A DNA stretch of 64,000 nt from Aplidium turbinatum (lineage: Eukaryota > Chordata > Ascidiacea > Aplousobranchia > Polyclinidae). Positions 22,424 to 33,679 of the stretch are shown in pieces. The position numbers and the translations under genes were made by a program. Where the stretch lies: positions 29,248,477 through 29,312,476 of the forward strand of contig OU964918.1 in assembly GCA_918807975.1 (NCBI GenBank), in the 5' to 3' direction. Each line of letters opens with the position of its first letter. Within the stretch, counting starts at the first letter, position 1. The notes beneath the pieces were generated by a model. It worked only from the letters and a program-made list of their open reading frames with translations. It had not been told where the DNA came from and did not search any database.

Positions 22424-22764
22424 TGATGATTGAGCTTGAGAAAATGAGTGCCCACGGTAATTTCATATTTTGTTGGTGCCCAAAAATTAATGATTTAAAC
22501 AGTTTTATAGATGGATTAATCAAATTCAGGTAATTTCATATTTTTGTTAGTGCCCAAATTACCATGTAGAGCAATAGATTGATTTTCGCTTTTAGCAGCA
22601 TTTAACGACCTGTTTTAGCCTGATGCTGCGAGTTCGCTGTGATAATAACGAATTGCATTAGCTTCCAAAACACACAAGTTAGTAGTCATGTGCTATGACG
22701 AATATTCATTGTTTGTCACAAACCAAAAGTTAGATAGGTCTTTTCACTTTTACAAAACAAACTG

Positions 22765-22946
22765 CAGTAGTCCCCGCTTATTAAGCCCACCTCAGGTGCA
22801 GACAATTTTGAGCTTATTAAGCAGGGTTTAGGTGGTATAAAGCAAGTTTTTTTTTTATTACATGAATGTATATATAGGAGTAATTCCGAAGTTCCAAACC
22901 TGACCAAACTTGGCTTAAAAAGCGGGATTGCGGGAACTAAGCTACT
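22765..22946. mobile_element. pogo/Tigger-like MITE, about 180 bp
   Basis: The left tip CAGTAGTCCCCGCTTATTAA and a decayed right tip (AGCGGGATTGCGGGAA through CTACTG) resemble the CAGTAGTCCCC tips of pogo/Tigger elements of the Tc1/mariner superfamily. The right flank is TA and the left flank TG, consistent with a mutated TA duplication. Confidence 0.7.
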
Positions 22947-23087
22947 GTATAAAAAAATGCGCTCGTCAGAAAACCGACTTAAACAAACATACTTGAAATG
23001 GAATGCTTGGCTGCTTCTTTGTCATAGACAGTTAGCGTTAGCATGGCTGATGTGTAGTTTCATGTATCCAGTCCCAATTATCAAACT

Positions 23088-23150
23088 ATTTTTTTACATT
23101 GATTCATTCTGCAAACGTTAAATCAATGCAAAAAGAGAGTGATTTGATGA
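23088..23150. mobile_element. Decayed TA-type palindromic MITE, copy
   Basis: TTTTTTACATTGATTCATTC and AAATCAATGCAAAAAG recapitulate the core of the MITE at 33620. The CCCAGACAG tips are lost. Confidence 0.5.
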
Positions 23151-24424
23151 CTAGAACAGATTACTTTTCTAACTCAATTGTTGTGAGGGATGGACTAACT
23201 GCAGGGGTAGGGGGATGCATAGTATTAGTTCAGCGATTCCTGAATTGAACACTTAAGTTGATTGTGATTGAAATTAGCAGAAATGAGTTTCAGCAATTCG
23301 TTGAACCTCAAAACCGTTTACGATTTACCGATGGATGTCTAACCAAACACAGAAAATTGAACAAATTAAAGCGGTCGCAGAGTAAACCAAACACATCTAT
23401 TGATCTAGCAAGGTATCAAAGGATACATACACGCAAGAATTACTGGAATATCTATTCTCTGGCAACGTGTCACTGTCACTTGTTTTGAACAAATGAAAAA
23501 GAGAGAAAAGGTATTAAATTACCGTTTAACGGACAATTATCGCTTGGGAAAGTTATTTAGACATTGTGACGTGTTCAGCCAGTTACTGGTTGTTGTTTTA
23601 GTTATACTTGTTCCTAATGTAGATTGATTTATCTTCAATTGAAATAAAAAAAACATCCACATGGGTTAAAAAGAAAAACATTACTAACTTCAATCGGTTG
23701 AAAAACGGTAGATTCTCCACCTCAAAGGCTCAAATGACAACAAGTAAAGGCCACGAGGTTTAGTGAACAGAAAGTCAACAACAATGTCAAAAGTTGTGGT
23801 TAATTTCCTGAAAGTCTCCCAAAGTTCAATCAAAAGTAGTTTAAAGTTGGGGGCATTTTATCTACACCTGAATATTAGGGTGGCTCTTATTTGGCAAAAA
23901 ATGAAAAAAAATTGAATTTTGTGTGGGACACCCTTTTAAAAGGTGAGGTTGTAAGAAAAAATAACACCTGTAAAAAATTTTTGAATTTCAAATTGATTTA
24001 GAGGTGGCCCTCCCCCCCTAAAGTTTTGCGCCCTCCTCCAAAATACAAAACCTGCATATCTCAAAAACTGCTTGAGCTAGAGATACGGTTTTTGTGTCAA
24101 AAGATGCAGAAAGCATGATTTCCTATCTGCTTTCTGAACAGTGATTGCGTCTATCTTGAGTAGAAAAGCAGTTATCATATTTAGAAAAAACCTGTTTTCG
24201 GTATTCTAGCACAAAACAGTGCTAAACAAGTATTGTGGCCCAAGCTATTCAATTAACAAAGTTCATAAACTAACCTGTAAAACTGGTAAAGCAATAAACG
24301 AAATAAGTATTCTTTAACTTTTATGCATTCATGCATAGCTAAAATAACCGTTTTTTATCATATTCCTTGGAGAAACTCCTGAGCGTGGAATCCGCTTTCC
24401 AGCTTCAGATGCTATGCATCGCAC

Positions 24425-25030
24425 TTGTTGGATGGCGAAGGCGATTTATGCAAAAAGCTTGATTTGCATTCATGGTATCTGTCCGAAGAAATGGTTGGAC
24501 TAGCCTTGTTTGACTCTCGATTGTCTGTGGAAAGTAAAAAGCTAATGGTGGCAACCATGTTAGATGAAACAGGAGAACGTCCACCAAGGAGACCAAGCAT
24601 CAAAGTAGATGCGTTTCTTAGCAATAAGGGTCTAGAACAGTATTACACCTCTAATTCAAAATGGCTTCTTCAGCTGTTGGGTGAAGATGAAGCAATAATT
24701 ATACTTTCAAAGGATCTTGCTCATTGGACTGAAGATGGTGCATTTATTCAAGCTTTACACATGGCGAAGGGACTTTCAGTAGTGAATGACAGAGCAGAGA
24801 GAGGAGTTGCTCTAAGTCTAATCCAGGATTTTAACAAAATCTTAACTGAAGATGAGCCACAACTTCAGTTTCTTTTGCAAGTTGTTACTGAACACAGGAA
24901 ACTGTTTCCAAATTCCAACAAGAACAATATTGTCGATTCTTCTTCGTTTAAACCTTCTTTGTTACTCCAGGGGTCAAGGGCTCTGTCTTTTACCACTCTT
25001 GGGCAGTGGCGATGCGGTTTAGATGCTTGA
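24425..25030 (+). pseudogene. C-terminal part of a hAT-like transposase
   Basis: The uninterrupted frame reads LHSWYLSEEMVGLALFDSRL, then KKLMVATMLDETG with RPPRRPS. It continues with LLGEDEAIIILSKDLAHW, AKGLSVVNDRAERGVALSLI, and FLLQVVTEHRKLFPN. LWYLSEE-x-x-x-x-A-L-F-D, VNDRAERGVAL and LLQVV-x-x-HR-x-x-F are conserved blocks of the same invertebrate hAT-like transposase family seen in pieces at 18913-21140. The N-terminal DNA-binding and first catalytic blocks are absent between the left inverted end and 24400, so this is an internally deleted copy. The last codons (from about 25000) run into unrelated sequence. Confidence 0.75.
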
Positions 25031-25034
25031 GCAA

Positions 25035-25650
25035 GTGTCGAGCAGCAATCCTTTGATTCGTCCATTTATCCATTGATTCGTCATCCAGTTCAAGCAGACC
25101 ACGCACCCCATTTGGCGCAGTTACAGATGGTGTGGTCTGTGGTTTGTTCCTCTTTGCCACACTCACAGATTGCGGATGGAGCCATCCCCCATTTGTGCAT
25201 GTTGGAGCGGAATAGTCTGACTCCTGTAGGCTAGCCCAGTACGCAGGCGGTTGAGCCGCACCCAGGCCTTCCTTGGCAAATTATGCATTCCGGTTGGATG
25301 GGGGCTGGTGTCGGAGATACAACTTTAGAGTCTTGAGGAGTTCTTCTTCCACTCTGAGCTCCATTTGTTGTCCTCCCAGGTAGTCGCGCTGATGGATTGG
25401 TCTTCAGCGGTTTTCATCAGAAGTTGTGCGTCACATACAAATGGTTGTCTCGATTTCAGTTGCCGAGGATGCTCGATTGCTCGCTCATAGACTCATAGAG
25501 ACTTGAGTGGAGCAAGTGGTTGGGGTTCGTAGTGCGGCGAGAAAGAGACAGGATGGCTTCTTCGCGACGAAACTCAGTTGGTTGGTTGCCTGCAAGGACA
25601 GGGAAATTGTCCGATGGTGTAGGTCGCAGACATCCTGTCAGGATACGCAA
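25035..25650 (-). mobile_element. LINE 3'-terminal coding fragment nested in the hAT
   Basis: The minus strand near 25180-25300 reads LPRKAWVRLNRLRTGLAY and then HAQMGD. Further on, in a shifted frame, it reads CECGKEEQTTDH, and then a C-terminal block around CVVCLNWMT. The order P-R-x-x-W-V-x-L-N-R-L-R-T-G, K-W-G, C-x-C-G-x-x-x-Q-T-x-x-H is the zinc-knuckle end of a Jockey/CR1-like non-LTR polyprotein. Frameshifts are evident. Confidence 0.75.
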
Positions 25651-26140
25651 GGCAATATGTAAAATATTGTCGATAATATCGCTTCTTCCAGTACTGACCA
25701 GAATTACATTTTGAAATGAATATCGTTACCAGTGTTCCCTCTAAGGTGCAAAAATTAAGACAAAAAAACGAAATTTTGTAGACGGTTTTGTGGTCACAAA
25801 AAAGGTTGTAAAATCAAGATTTGGTCAAATGCGTTTTTTCCAAATAACTGCTTTTCTACTCAAGGTAGATGCATTCAATGTTCAGAAAGCAGATAGAAAA
25901 CCATGTTTTCTGCATCTTTTAACACAAAAACTGTATCTCTAGCTGAAGTGGTTTTCGAGATATGCAGATTTGGTATTTTGAGGGAGGGCACAGAACTTTA
26001 GGGGGGGAGGGCCACCTCTAAATCAACTTCAAATTTAAAAAACATTTGCAAGAGTTATTTTTTCTGACAACCTCACCACTTGAAAGGGTGTCCCAAGCAA
26101 AATTCAAAAACTCAATTTTAAGAGCCACCCTACTGAATAT

Positions 26141-26958
26141 ACATAGGATACCAGACAACCGGTATCTGAAAAATTTAAACAACAAATAACTACAAAAAAG
26201 TGTTGCTCAAATGCCAAGTAAAAAAGCCAAGCAGAACGAAGCGATAAATAGGTGTTTTTGTTTGACAGCTTTCTTAGTCTATATATATTGAGAAAATCCC
26301 CTATATAAGAATCAAAGCCCTTCAAAGAGTTTTGCTTCAAATCGTAAACAGGTGGTGGGGTTACTTCTCTCCCAAATAAAATTTTATCTGCAATGATAAA
26401 TAATTTATGAAACATTGCAACTAATAAGTTATCAAATATTTAAAGTACACTTTGAACCCTACAACCCATAAATATGCATTTTAATCAAAAACCACACAGG
26501 TTTTGTTAATACAATTCATCAAAAACAGTAAATACATAAAAAAGTGGAGTGAAGCATATTTCATGTATATATATATTGAAAAAGGCATGTCTGGTGGTTC
26601 ACATCTATGTGATAGGCTATAGGTCAGAGCATAGTTGTAACTTTTAAAAAAATATACAATTGTGCATACAAACCATTTCTTCAGTTCAACCTTTTAGTTA
26701 AACAAAAAAAAACGAATTGTCAATCACATTTCTACCTTGAAAACAAACAAAATACACAGCATCTAAAGTACTCAGTGTAAAAAGGACCCTGTGTCCTGTT
26801 GATAGGCTTTTGTGCTAGTGTACTGGTTCGTTGCTAACAGACTTTTCTTCAAACAATTCCTTGATATTTAAAGTTAATCGTGCACACAGACTAAATGACC
26901 ATGGTGTGGCTGACTTAAATGTTTGGTTGAAGAATACTCTTCACCACGATTTAAATGT
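26141..26958. other. Intergenic, no gene seen
   Basis: A+T-rich. A short segment at 26205-26255 (TGCCAAGTAAAAAAGCCAAG) resembles the interior of the nested hAT at 5744-6505 and is probably a relic of the same family. Confidence 0.4.
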
Positions 26959-26966
26959 AGCAGGAC

Positions 26967-27122
26967 CGGAATGTAATCATTTTCGATGAGTCCGATTCGG
27001 TGAGTCCGATTTTTTTTAATTATTGGGATTTTTTTAAATTATTGGGTACTGTAGCCTAATTATCATTGCCGTTTTAGGGTTAGGAACTCACCGAATCGGA
27101 CTCACTGAATAGTAGCAGACCC
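26967..27122. mobile_element. Unlike-ended family, 156 bp, exact TSD AGCAGGAC
   Basis: The left end CGGAATGTAATCATTTTCG is diverged and the right end is TAGTAGCAGACCC. The 8-bp duplication AGCAGGAC lies at 26959-26966 and 27123-27130. The core GTAGCCTAATTATCATTGCC matches the other copies. Confidence 0.88.
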
Positions 27123-27130
27123 AGCAGGAC

Positions 27131-28040
27131 TGTCTTGAGGATTCAATCAATAAAACGTATCAAATAGCATCATAAATCCAAATTATGCAAAAAATCAAAC
27201 ATGTTTATTGCCAAGACCAGCCTACATCACATGGTAAAACAAGCCAAGACTGTACTAGGTAACACGTGTCGTATATATAAGAGTATCAATCAATCAGTTT
27301 ATTTATTTGTCACAAACACAAACATAAAAAGAATATATACAAAATATGCAATAATCTGTTGTGTGTCATATGACGAGGAGACTGCAAAAAGACCAAACGG
27401 TCATCTAGTCAGCAGCCACCTCAAGCTAGGTTATGTAGGTCTAAATAACATACACAGTAAATACACAAACAATCATACAAAAAATCAAGCAAATCAAGTT
27501 ATTGTTGCAAAAAAAGTTCTTCAGGTCAAACAAAAATAATGTATATATCATACCACACAAAATCTTCTTTTGTGACAAACTAAGGCCTAGTTTAAAACAA
27601 ACTAGAAATAATACGACATCAATTGTTTTGAATACCCTACATGTAGTTAATATATATATAATACCTACCGGTATTTGACATTCACTGTGACAACATCACA
27701 ACATACAGTAGCTAAATATACAGTCATCAAGTCAGGTACGGCCATGCTCACATGTCATTAAGGCATTTGCAATAACAGAGCTGCATTCTCTTAAACAATA
27801 TCATTTCAAGCATCATGCAGCCTCTAACCATTTGGCCAATGGCCAATTGGCCATGCCAGACGACTGAGGAAAACTCAATATATTATGTGCGAAAATATGC
27901 TCATCATATTTATTTGTGTATAAGATGCAGAATTGTAGGCTACTGGTACCAATTGTTTCTCACAAAAGTGAGATTTAAATTATACATAAATAACTTCAAA
28001 GCGTGAAAAGTTTGTACCATTTCAACAGGCCTGAAGTATG
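27131..28040. other. Intergenic A+T-rich stretch
   Basis: Contains an ATCAATCAATCAGTTTATTT tract near 27286 of the kind found at the 3' ends of some LINEs, but no coding evidence. The frame at 27201-27539 is lysine/asparagine-rich low-complexity read-through. Confidence 0.35.
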
Positions 28041-28048
28041 GGTGCAAC

Positions 28049-28152
28049 CAGTGGTGGCTCGTTCTAATAGGCGGCAGCCTACCCTCATGAAATTGGAAAA
28101 TGTAAAACATTTTTGTAGCCTATCCATCAAAACTAGCCACGAGCTGCCACTG
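28049..28152. mobile_element. Small hAT MITE, 104 bp
   Basis: The tips CAGTGGTGGCTCGTT and the complement CAGTGGCAGCTCGTGG are flanked by GGTGCAAC (28041-28048) and AATGCAAC (28153-28160), an 8-bp duplication with two mismatches. Confidence 0.78.
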
Positions 28153-28160
28153 AATGCAAC

Positions 28161-29129
28161 ATTTATGTAAGTGTGAATTGTATTCAAATAAATGTGGTAA
28201 TTTTGCTATTAAAGAATAAATAAATTAGTAACCATGAAGCAAGATGTAATTTTGAGCTGGCAAATTCGATTGCAAATCAATTTTAAACTTATTTTCAGCA
28301 AAAACTTCATCTTCAAAAGACTCTGGAAATATAACCGCAATGGCTATTTTACCTTTTCTGTGGTGTATGGTAAGGGCCATTGAGAGGAAAATTTGGGCCT
28401 GGTAGGCCTACCAATGAGATTCCTGTGCCCCAAATCAAGACGTTTCAAAGAAAGATGTATTATATCCAAAGAATACGCAATAGTTTTTCAATTTCATGAG
28501 CCCTTAAATCATCCCAGGCCGAAAAGTACTCCCTGTCAACGCTACTGACTGTGTATGGTATAGACATATTTAAAGGCTTGCCAAACAACATATTTATTTC
28601 TCAGTGACTGGAACATCTGCTGCCTGCTGGTTTATTTTAAAAACTTTATTATATAGCAATTTTCATTTGCCATATTAGTTTTATTTCTTGATCACAGAGC
28701 ACACTATTTTCTGTTGGCTCAATGCAAAATTATCTAGTTGTTTCGATTACCAATTACTAGTTACCAACTGCAAACAATCAATACAGCCTAGTCTCATTAT
28801 TTTATACTGGCTAAGCAAACCTCATAGCTATCAATTGACAATGTGCAAACTTTCCTCAGGGTCATAGCCTAATTACCATTACTAATTGAATTATACAATT
28901 ATAATACATTGTACAAGCCTAACCTTGCAAGGTTTCCGTAGTTTGTGCAATTTAAAGATGCTTCTCTTAAACAGCTTGTGTGCAGTATTTTTGTTTACAT
29001 TGCACTTTTTGCACATCAAAAAGGAACATTCTGGGGTTCTTGTATCACAATTAAGACAGTCTAAAGTGTAAACACAGGGAGGGGTTCTGATTCTTTACCT
29101 TTTTGCTCTATATGCGAATAATTAGGCTA
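28161..29129. other. Intergenic, no gene seen
   Basis: No domain-bearing frame or repeat terminus recognised. The frame at 28886-29071 is hydrophobic A+T-rich translation without a family match. Confidence 0.35.
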
Positions 29130-29900
29130 GTCAAAAAAGTTGAACACTTCAAAACCAGGTTGCTACTTAGAGAATGCATTCTTGAATCAGGTTATGTTTG
29201 CTGATGACCTGTGTTGCTTTTGCTCTAGTCTTGTTGGTTTATGTGAATTGGTTGAAATGTGAAGGAAATTTGCTGAAAAAATTGGTTGAAATGTGACATT
29301 ACTTTTAAATGTAGAAAGTAATTTGGGATGTTGTTTAAACCTAAACATTTTGACCTATCTGTCACCCTAAAATATGTAGCCTACTGGCCTGAAATCAATA
29401 CTCTTAGTTAAAAACATCAGGTATAAGTACTTGGGTATCCATATAAACTCTTCTTTATCAGATAATAATGACAATTAAGACAAATTTAAATGTTTTTATT
29501 GCACAGCAAACAAATTAAGAAAAAAATATAATAAATGTTCACACAGTAGCCTAAAAAGTGTGTTTTTGCTCTTATTGGATTGCAAGCATACCGTATCTTT
29601 TTATGCATGCCAACTATGGCACAGTTACCATCGATCTTCATTCAACAGGATTAGAATTGCCTATAATAACTTGTTTGGTTTACACAATATGCCTGGTGCT
29701 GGTTATGCTAGTGCACATCACACATGAGTATCAAGTCTCAGCAAATCTTACAACTTTTGAAGCTCTCTTGCGAAAATTTGTTTATGCCTTCATTTAACGT
29801 TGTTATAAATCTTGCGATTCTCTACTTAAAGCTTTAATGTCCTCTGATACTTGTACAAATCGAATTATGTTAAACACTAGAATGACATGCTTTACGTGTG
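29130..29900 (+). mobile_element. LINE reverse-transcriptase palm/thumb fragment
   Basis: The plus strand near 29185 reads QVMFADDLCCFCSSLVGLCE, containing the F-A-D-D catalytic box of a non-LTR reverse transcriptase. In shifted frames it is followed by FKPKHFDLSVTLK, then NIRYKYLGIHINSSLSDN (the YLGxxI block). Around 29600-29780 are cognates of SYCMP...W and TFEALLRKFVYAF. The order FADD, YLGI, S-Y-C/W and FE-x-L-x-R-K is conserved in one LINE group. Frame changes and stops mark it as dead. It may belong with the C-terminal piece at 30650-30806, but that tail looks like a different subgroup. Confidence 0.75.
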
Positions 29901-30506
29901 TGTGCCAATTTTTTTGATTTTTTGCGGTCAACTTATTGCTCTTATTCTTCAACGAGATTTGGTTAAGTTTTGCTAAACCTATGCCGCAGTGCATTGAAAA
30001 TGCCAGTGTTTGTGCTGAATTATCTTCTGCTTTTGGCTACTTTTGGGCCCTTGCTGTTTGTGGTAAAAAGTATAGCCTACGTCCTACGATATGTCATTTA
30101 TTTTCTGTGAATTTTCTTTTGGTTTCTAAAATCGAATATAGACATTCTTGTCTGATGCAAATAAATTAGAGCTGTGGACTCGCAGTCGGTAACAATAAGA
30201 CCGACTCCGACTTGTAACTAAACGATAAACAATAAAAAAAATTGCAATCTTTTTTTCCAGTTACTGTTTCTTGTTCTCCTTATTGAGCTCTACAACTTCA
30301 CCAGAAAAAAGAAGTGTTTGTTCTTAATTTTTATAAAAGTCGCCGTTTCTTAAAGTGAAATTAACTTTTAAAAAAATAAAAAGGGCAAAAATTTAAAAGG
30401 TGAAAAAGCACTATTGTGCTTTCAACACCATCATTCCTATTACAGTATTAAACAAATCTGGAATTCTTCCAATATCTGGCAACACTGAAGGAGTCAGCCA
30501 GTTAAC

Positions 30507-30806
30507 ATGCTGATTGCTAATTCAACCAAGAACCATCTTACCATCAGATGTTGCGTCGTCCGCCCAATTGTGGCCATTTCAGCATTCGGCCAGAGAGTTG
30601 ATTATTACTTTGAACTTTGTTTGGTAATTACAGAAGAAAAAAGAGCAATAGCAGTTTTGGGAAGTTGCGTTTTTCTCTTGTTCCGAGAAACGCAACTTTT
30701 GAAGAAATTTTTTCCTAATCGGATCGTTAATGAATGGAACAAGTTACCTGAGAAAATTGTCACAGCACCTAGTTTGAGCAGCTTCAAAGCAAGACTGGAT
30801 CACCAC
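30507..30806 (+). mobile_element. LINE C-terminal fragment, CR1-like, cut by a hAT tip
   Basis: The frame ends with KKFFPNRIVNEWNKLPEK and APSLSSFKARLDHH. The F-F-x-x-R-x-V-N-x-W-N-x-L-P followed by S-x-x-x-F-K-x-x-L-D pattern is the extreme C-terminus of CR1/Jockey-like ORF2. The match stops exactly where CAGGGGCGCCGGAAG, a hAT-like tip, begins at 30807. Confidence 0.75.
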
Positions 30807-30860
30807 CAGGGGCGCCGGAAGCGGGGGGGCAGGGGGGCAATGGTGCCCTTTTAAAGTCAT
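30807..30860 (+). mobile_element. Single hAT-like terminus
   Basis: CAGGGGCGCCGGAAGCGGGG followed by a G-run and GGTGCCC is typical of a hAT left end. No matching right tip was found by eye in the next several kilobases, so its length is unknown. Confidence 0.45.
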
Positions 30861-31583
30861 GTAAGCAACTGCACATTTTGCAATATAACAATTTCTGCTA
30901 TTCGCTTTTAGCCTAATAATAATCTTTCATTTTTCCCTCAAAATAATATTTCCGGCACAAAATTTTGCAACACAGTAGCCTACAGGCCTTAAAACTTGTT
31001 TTTTTTTTTCGGGAGCTCCTTCTCGGCGGCCAAATCTGTGTACTTGGAGGCCAAAGAACAAAATAAAAATAACGATAGCACAAGTAAATAGAATTAAACT
31101 TGCAACAATGCTAAAATGATCACTTAGCGTTGTTGAAGTCTGGGCCTGGGCGACGTCCTACAATAGAATCGTTGCACCACACAATAACTGCTTTATCGGG
31201 ATTGTAATCCAGTACTGCGGGACCATCTAACGACACTCGCACGAGTGTCTCCAATGTGGCTGATTTTAAAGAAGTTTGCCACTCCCTTAGAATTCTTTAT
31301 AACAACGAAAAACAACGTTCGACATGTGTTGACGATGACGGCAAGGTAATAAAATAAGTATTTCAATGATGTGAAGAACATTACTAAAAAAAGCATAATT
31401 TTTGCAAAATATGATCAAAAAATGTTTTCCCCTTGGATGTCAACCAACCTAGTTCTCCTTTTTAACAACGATTCAATGTCCGACAACATCAAATCGACAT
31501 AAAAACGACAATATTGCCAGGCGATGTAAATTAGCACTTGGAATTAAGACTTTGTTAAAATAAACGTCGAGAATTACAAACAA
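30861..31583. other. Region of unknown content, possibly the interior of the hAT beginning at 30807
   Basis: No coding evidence. A decayed palindromic MITE copy lies at about 31462-31522 (GATTCAATGTCCGACAACAT and ATCGACATAAAAACGAC). Confidence 0.35.
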
Positions 31584-32013
31584 TGTTCGAAGCTTAAGGT
31601 TTACTGCCCCCGCATCGACGACCAAAATGCTGAATTTTCACCAATTTGAAATGCTATTTTGTCATTGCTCAATAAACAAACTTGTCGCAAAAGGGCGAGA
31701 TGGTGTAAACGCTGTACGCTCATTTATGTTCTGTCCACTAACTTTGCAGGATGATACGAACTGACAAACTATAAGACGTAGTCTTGCCTAAACTAAAAGC
31801 AATAGTAGCTTACGTTTGATCAGTTGCAGCTATAAAACGCAACCTATAATTTACTTCAGAATAAAAGCAATATGATCTGCAGGTTCCGTAAATGGAATGT
31901 ACTGTAGGCTACAGTTCCACGTGAATTGTTATCATGATTTTGTTTACACAAATTTGTCATTTACAAACATTTACAAATGTTTTTAAGATGGGCATAAAAC
32001 GCTATCCTCTATA

Positions 32014-33240
32014 TTACTTTGTTGAGGATATTGGGGGTTTATTTGATAGCTTCTTAGGAGAGTGTAGAATTTTAAGGAGATGTTTTTGGTCATTAGTGAA
32101 ATTGCTTTCCTTTATAATGGCAAACCATACTGGAATATAAACATTCATAATATAGTCCACACGTTTCACCAATAGGCCTACAGCTGACGGTTCGTTAGGT
32201 GCAACATATAAATGTAGGATTATATTGGCTGTGGTCAACCATCTTGAGTGGTTCATCATACCTGGACTCCTATTTGCGAAATGAATTGATATATCTCCAA
32301 TTTTCACTGCTCTGTGCATATGTAGAAGATATTTTTGGTCAGTGCTGAGGTCATTTTCATCAATTTCAATCTTTGGTGCAGGAACTGCTTTATATTTTAC
32401 AACATCTAGCTGTGTGACAGTGGCTAGCTGCTTTATAATGGGCCCAGTGAAGCTATCAGGTCTGCTAGTAATGCCATATCTTTTATAAGATGCCTTAGAG
32501 GCAATTCATTACTATGGAGTACCGGTAGGCATATTAACCATTGAAGTGGGTTTTGGAAATGATCTTTTAGGAGCTTTATCACGACGCCTTTTTGACCTGT
32601 GTTTATTGCGGCTCCATCGCATCTAATTGCCATTACATTGATGTAGCTAATTTTATTGGATTCAAAATATTCAAGAATCCCGGTAGCTATTGACACATTA
32701 GATCAGTTGGCTGCAGTAAAATGACCAATGAAATGATAACTTGGCTCCTCAAGAAAAGTAATGTGTTCTTCAACTGCGACATGTTTTCGAAGTAGCCTGG
32801 CAATTTCATTTTGTTTGATGGTTTAATCTTTTTGGCCATCAAAAGATATGCTTTGCAAATTTATGCACATGATACTTTCCATTTGAGTTGTAAACCTCAT
32901 TTTTTTTCTCGCTCTTCTCACTTTGCTTTTATCTATGACTGATTGAGATTCGCTATCCGTTACAACTCTCGCATCTTGTAGAAATGATGAAAAAATAAGT
33001 GCTGCAGACCTATCTAAAATACCAGTACAATTGCATGATTCAGCAAATACTACTAAACTGGAAGTAACCTTGCTTTTTCTGGGGTTTCAGAGGCAAAACT
33101 GGATTGATAATCAAAATCTTCGCAGCGTTCTTCATTGGATGACAAAGTTTCTGAGCTTGAATAAGTTAAAGGTGTTTTAACCGTATCTGTTACTGCTTTT
33201 TTTTGGCGGCAAGAGTTACTGGCCGAGACCATCAGGTCTA
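32014..33240 (-). pseudogene. Transposase remnant with CDG-x-x-x-NTG and HSNELPLRHL blocks
   Basis: In minus-strand order, 32433-32696 reads NVMAIRCDGAAINTGQKGVV, then NPLQWLICLPVLHSNELPLR. In a different frame, 32014-32319 reads HFANRSPGMMNHSRWLTTAN, then LHLYVAPNEPSAVG and VDYIMNVYIPVWF. An upstream part (32820-33000) reads SAALIFSSFL and KSKVRRARKKMRF. CDGT-x-x-NTG-x-x-GG, L-H-x-NELPLRH and NHARWLT-x-x-x-x-LRLYV are ordered blocks of a transposase-like family with hAT-like RNase-H signatures. It is broken into at least three frames. The family's N-terminal domain appears separately in the foldback element at 3934-7507. Confidence 0.72.
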
Positions 33241-33619
33241 GGTCCCTCTTATTGCTAATTACTCCGTCGGCTTATATCAAATAACAACAGAAAAAAGTAT
33301 GCCGTTGGTCAAAAGCCTTATCTATCACTTCAATCAATTTATTTCGCAAAATATATTCGTGATTGTGTATTTTGGGTAAAAAAGGTGATAAAGACTCGGT
33401 TTTTGACCTATTTTCGCCATTTCTTGGTCAAATTTCTCAGTTCACATTTTATTTTGAAAGTCTTCTTGCGTTGAACACAGAATTTTTTCAAAATTTTTTC
33501 GTTTCTGTGCAAACAGTATTCCATGCACTTTTTGCACTACAAAGCAATTTGCGCAAATAACAAATTACCTTCCTAATTATTGTCTGCCAGCAAAGAATGA
33601 CTCATATCGCGACTCCCTA

Positions 33620-33677
33620 CCCAGACAGCAAAATCGACATTGAATCAATGTAAAAATGACGGATTTTGCTGCTTGGG
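33620..33677. mobile_element. TA-type palindromic MITE, best-preserved copy
   Basis: The tips CCCAGACAGCAAAATC and the complement CCCAAGCAGCAAAATCC are flanked by TA on both sides (33618-33619 and 33678-33679). The core is ATTGAATCAATGTAAAAATG. The TA duplication and palindromic form fit the Tc1/mariner superfamily. Confidence 0.85.
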
Positions 33678-33679
33678 TA

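Larger units (their letters stand above)
23876..26132 (+). mobile_element. hAT-like transposon, 2.26 kb, exact TSD CTGAATAT, roughly 290-bp inverted ends
   Basis: The tips TAGGGTGGCTCTTA and the complement TAGGGTGGCTCTTA are flanked by CTGAATAT (23868-23875 and 26133-26140). The terminal inverted repeat runs about 290-300 bp (23876 to about 24190, and about 25845-26132). The body retains a 201-codon transposase segment at 24425-25030. Immediately downstream it holds an antisense LINE fragment (about 25035-25650), so the copy carries a nested insertion that replaced or followed the transposase end. Confidence 0.9.

Noticed and set aside
27201-27539. 112-codon plus-strand ORF
   Set aside because: Low-complexity Lys/Asn-rich translation of an A+T-rich tract, with no domain.
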